A stretch of DNA of 35,307 nt from an uncultured Flavobacteriaceae bacterium (GTDB lineage Bacteria > Bacteroidota > Bacteroidia > Flavobacteriales > Flavobacteriaceae), in contig CAJVZM010000007.1 in NCBI GenBank assembly GCA_913020475.1, positions 1 through 35,307 on the forward strand, given 5' to 3'. The notes under the pieces are model-generated. The model saw only the letters and a list, made by a program, of their open reading frames with translations, was not told where the DNA came from and did not search any database. Shown here piece by piece: positions 34,872 to 35,307 of the stretch; within the stretch, counting starts at the first letter, position 1; each line of letters begins with the position of its first letter. Both the position numbers and the translations under genes were made by a program.

Positions 34872-35307
34872 ATGAAAAATTTTTCAATTAGGACGTTAAT
34901 TTTTTTCCATACTCTTACTATGGGAACACTTTCTTTTCCAGCTTCGGCTAATATTAATTCTGGAACTGTTTTAGATAATTCTCACTCAGCGAAAGTTCAT
35001 GATCTTGTTGGTAATTTTCGACAGACAAGACATGCATCTGGATATTTGACCTATACCGGGGGACAGATATTAGGTAATACAGATAACGAATTTACATTGC
35101 AGGTTGGGCCACACGATACAAGCATTGGTACTGTGATAGGGACTTCAAATTTGTCATTCAATCCACAGGAAATCGACTGTGTCCGAGGGTTGCATTTGTC
35201 ATTAACAGTCAATGAAACTACGCCTCTTTCGATAAGTCCAACTTGTGAGGCTCTTTTAAAAACCGACCTTAAACGCACGTTTTCACATACAGTTGCAACG
35301 CTTGAGG
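34872..35307 (+). CDS. Secreted protein of unknown function, 3' end cut by window edge
   Basis: An open frame of 145 codons with no stop before the window end. The N-terminus MKNFSIRTLIFFHTL has a basic start and hydrophobic core, followed by SFPASANINS, giving a good signal peptidase I site after ASA at about residue 26. The mature part is Thr/Ser/Gly-rich and reads as beta structure (GYLTYTGGQILGNTDNEFTL), with two cysteines (IDCVRG and SPTCEA) that could form a disulfide. AGGGA at 34860-34864 lies about seven bases before the ATG, a Shine-Dalgarno-like spacing not seen for the other genes here. I do not recognise the family. Confidence 0.6.
   Translation, partial: MKNFSIRTLIFFHTLTMGTLSFPASANINSGTVLDNSHSAKVHDLVGNFRQTRHASGYLTYTGGQILGNTDNEFTLQVGPHDTSIGTVIGTSNLSFNPQEIDCVRGLHLSLTVNETTPLSISPTCEALLKTDLKRTFSHTVATLE

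Noticed and set aside
35051-35278. 75-codon minus-strand frame at the window end
   Set aside because: It lies antisense to the secreted-protein frame, which has a signal peptide and a start signal; the minus frame has neither.

Overview
The window reads as chromosomal DNA of a member of the Bacteroidota, most like the Cytophagales and their relatives. The evidence is: several exact TAnnTTTG promoter -7 elements; genes that mostly lack Shine-Dalgarno sequences; a zinc-loop-less HisB; DUF4369/TlpA and DUF885 lipoproteins; an M1-type peptidase fold joined to a beta-barrel; and a fused E1 alpha/beta 2-oxoacid dehydrogenase. The taxonomic call is an inference from gene content. No rRNA, tRNA, IS element or CRISPR array was seen.

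Layout. (1) 3-821: an SPFH/prohibitin-type membrane protein. (2) 829-8040: a complete, tightly packed histidine operon, hisG-D-C-B-H-A-F-IE. It is preceded by what looks like a classical attenuator: a 17-codon leader ORF with His-His-Ile-His, an antiterminator segment and an intrinsic terminator. (3) 8088-11752: a DUF885 lipoprotein, a DUF2461 protein, a TetR-type regulator whose start lies one frame away behind an A AAA AAG heptamer, and a SUI1/YciH factor. (4) 11754-14622: divergent ung and mutS2; the MutS2 has no Smr domain. (5) 14797-20571, all minus strand: a D-lactate dehydrogenase, a phytanoyl-CoA-type dioxygenase and a methyltransferase form an AT-rich accessory cluster, followed downstream by aroC and a dicarboxylate/amino acid symporter. 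(6) 20687-24763: a TlpA-like lipoprotein, a rhomboid protease divergent from an LpxL-like acyltransferase, and a phosphoglucosamine/phosphomannomutase. (7) 25226-34043: uvrA, a LOG-family gene, a catalytically dead M1-like/beta-barrel protein, and the fused E1 dehydrogenase. (8) 34045-35307: the C-terminal third of DNA polymerase III delta (holA), then about 410 bases of very AT-rich non-coding DNA, then the start of an unrelated secreted-protein gene cut by the window end. This last part looks like a junction with foreign DNA or an assembly join.

The strongest observations are the his attenuator (leader, antiterminator and terminator all fit in register), the slippery-sequence frameshift that restores the TetR N-terminus, the broken holA/foreign tail, the dead M1-barrel protein, the Asn/Asp exchange in the thiamine-diphosphate motif of the E1 fusion, and the Dld-PhyH-methyltransferase operon.
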